A stretch of 14,108 nucleotides of DNA from Rhodocyclaceae bacterium UBA2346 (GTDB lineage: Bacteria; Pseudomonadota; Gammaproteobacteria; Burkholderiales; Rhodocyclaceae). The stretch covers positions 1-14,108 of the forward strand of contig DDUE01000073.1 of the NCBI GenBank assembly GCA_002344625.1. The letters are read 5' to 3'. This document shows positions 14,048-14,108 of the stretch, piece by piece. Positions within the stretch are counted from its first letter, which is position 1. Every line of letters begins with the position of its first letter. Under the pieces are notes generated by a model that saw only the letters and a list, made by a program, of their open reading frames with translations, had not been told where the DNA came from and made no database searches. The translations under genes were made by a program, and so were the position numbers.

Positions 14048-14108
14048 GGTGATCCGCGTCAAGCCAACCAGATATAGGCGCAAGCCAGGTTGATCATGGA
14101 CATGAAGT
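14031..14108 (-). mobile_element. End of an IS5-like insertion sequence (partial)
   Basis: From about 14030 the sequence (starting GGGTGTGTTCACAATTG) no longer belongs to the antitoxin gene. A minus-strand frame ending at 14059 gives a transposase-like C-terminus. The boundary is inferred from where HigA homology stops. The terminal inverted repeat cannot be confirmed because the other end is outside the window. Confidence 0.65.
14059..14108 (-). CDS. IS5-like transposase, last 15 residues
   Basis: The minus-strand frame entering from the right edge reads FMSMINLACAYIWLA and stops at 14061-14059. This pattern, a short hydrophobic helix with an LACAxIW core, is typical of the C-terminus of IS4/IS5-superfamily DDE transposases. 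The catalytic residues are outside the window. About 28 nt separate the stop from the presumed element end, which is normal for compact IS elements. The family call is tentative because only 15 residues are visible. Confidence 0.55.
   Translation of the reverse strand, partial: FMSMINLACAYIWLA

Noticed and set aside
1..14108. CRISPR arrays, tRNA or rRNA genes, riboswitches
   Set aside because: No regularly spaced repeats, cloverleaf-like sequences or rRNA motifs were recognised on either strand by eye.

Overview
The window reads as a high-GC betaproteobacterial chromosome segment. The best fit is the Rhodocyclales (Azoarcus, Aromatoleum, Thauera type), inferred from gene content and order (priA, hemE, trkH, trkA, ntrX, ntrY, DUF4390, rsmB) and from protein similarity recalled from memory, not from a search. 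From 1 to about 10,985 every supported gene is on the minus strand and is ordinary core chromosome. From about 12,300 to the right edge it is accessory DNA of integrative-element type, on the plus strand and cut by an insertion sequence.

Core block, read in transcription order from right to left. rsmB (16S rRNA m5C methyltransferase) overlaps an exported DUF4390 protein by 8 nt. That gene overlaps ntrY (membrane sensor kinase) by 4 nt, and ntrX (response regulator) follows 9 nt after ntrY, so these four look like one operon. About 67 nt later comes a small 4Fe-4S protein, then trkA and trkH (potassium uptake, separated by 1 nt), then hemE (haem synthesis). A 466-nt intergenic region follows, and then the start of priA (replication restart helicase), which runs off the left edge. 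The priA-hemE gap is AT-rich, carries four DnaA-box-like sequences (one perfect) and several inverted repeats, and includes a candidate priA promoter.

Middle block, about 10,986 to 12,300. It holds one AT-richer gene for a TauE/SafE (TSUP) membrane transporter, flanked by two parS-type ParB-binding palindromes (one a perfect 16-mer, one with a single change). ParB sites cluster near chromosome origins, so the window is probably origin-proximal.

Right block, about 12,300 to 14,108. An AT-rich palindrome and a set of short repeats precede an STY4528-family replication protein of the kind carried by integrative conjugative elements and pathogenicity islands. It is followed by the first 43 codons of a HigA-type antitoxin, which is interrupted at a CTAG site by the end of an IS5-like element whose transposase C-terminus reaches the right edge. 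No integrase, tRNA target, tRNA/rRNA gene or CRISPR array is visible.

Most notable points: the parS pair around one gene; the DnaA-box cluster upstream of priA; an NtrX whose AAA+ domain has lost its Walker A, Walker B and sigma-54 contact motifs; an uncharacterised 4Fe-4S protein between ntrYX and trkAH; and a decayed ICE fragment next to the parS region. I found no clear case for a wholly new multi-gene system.
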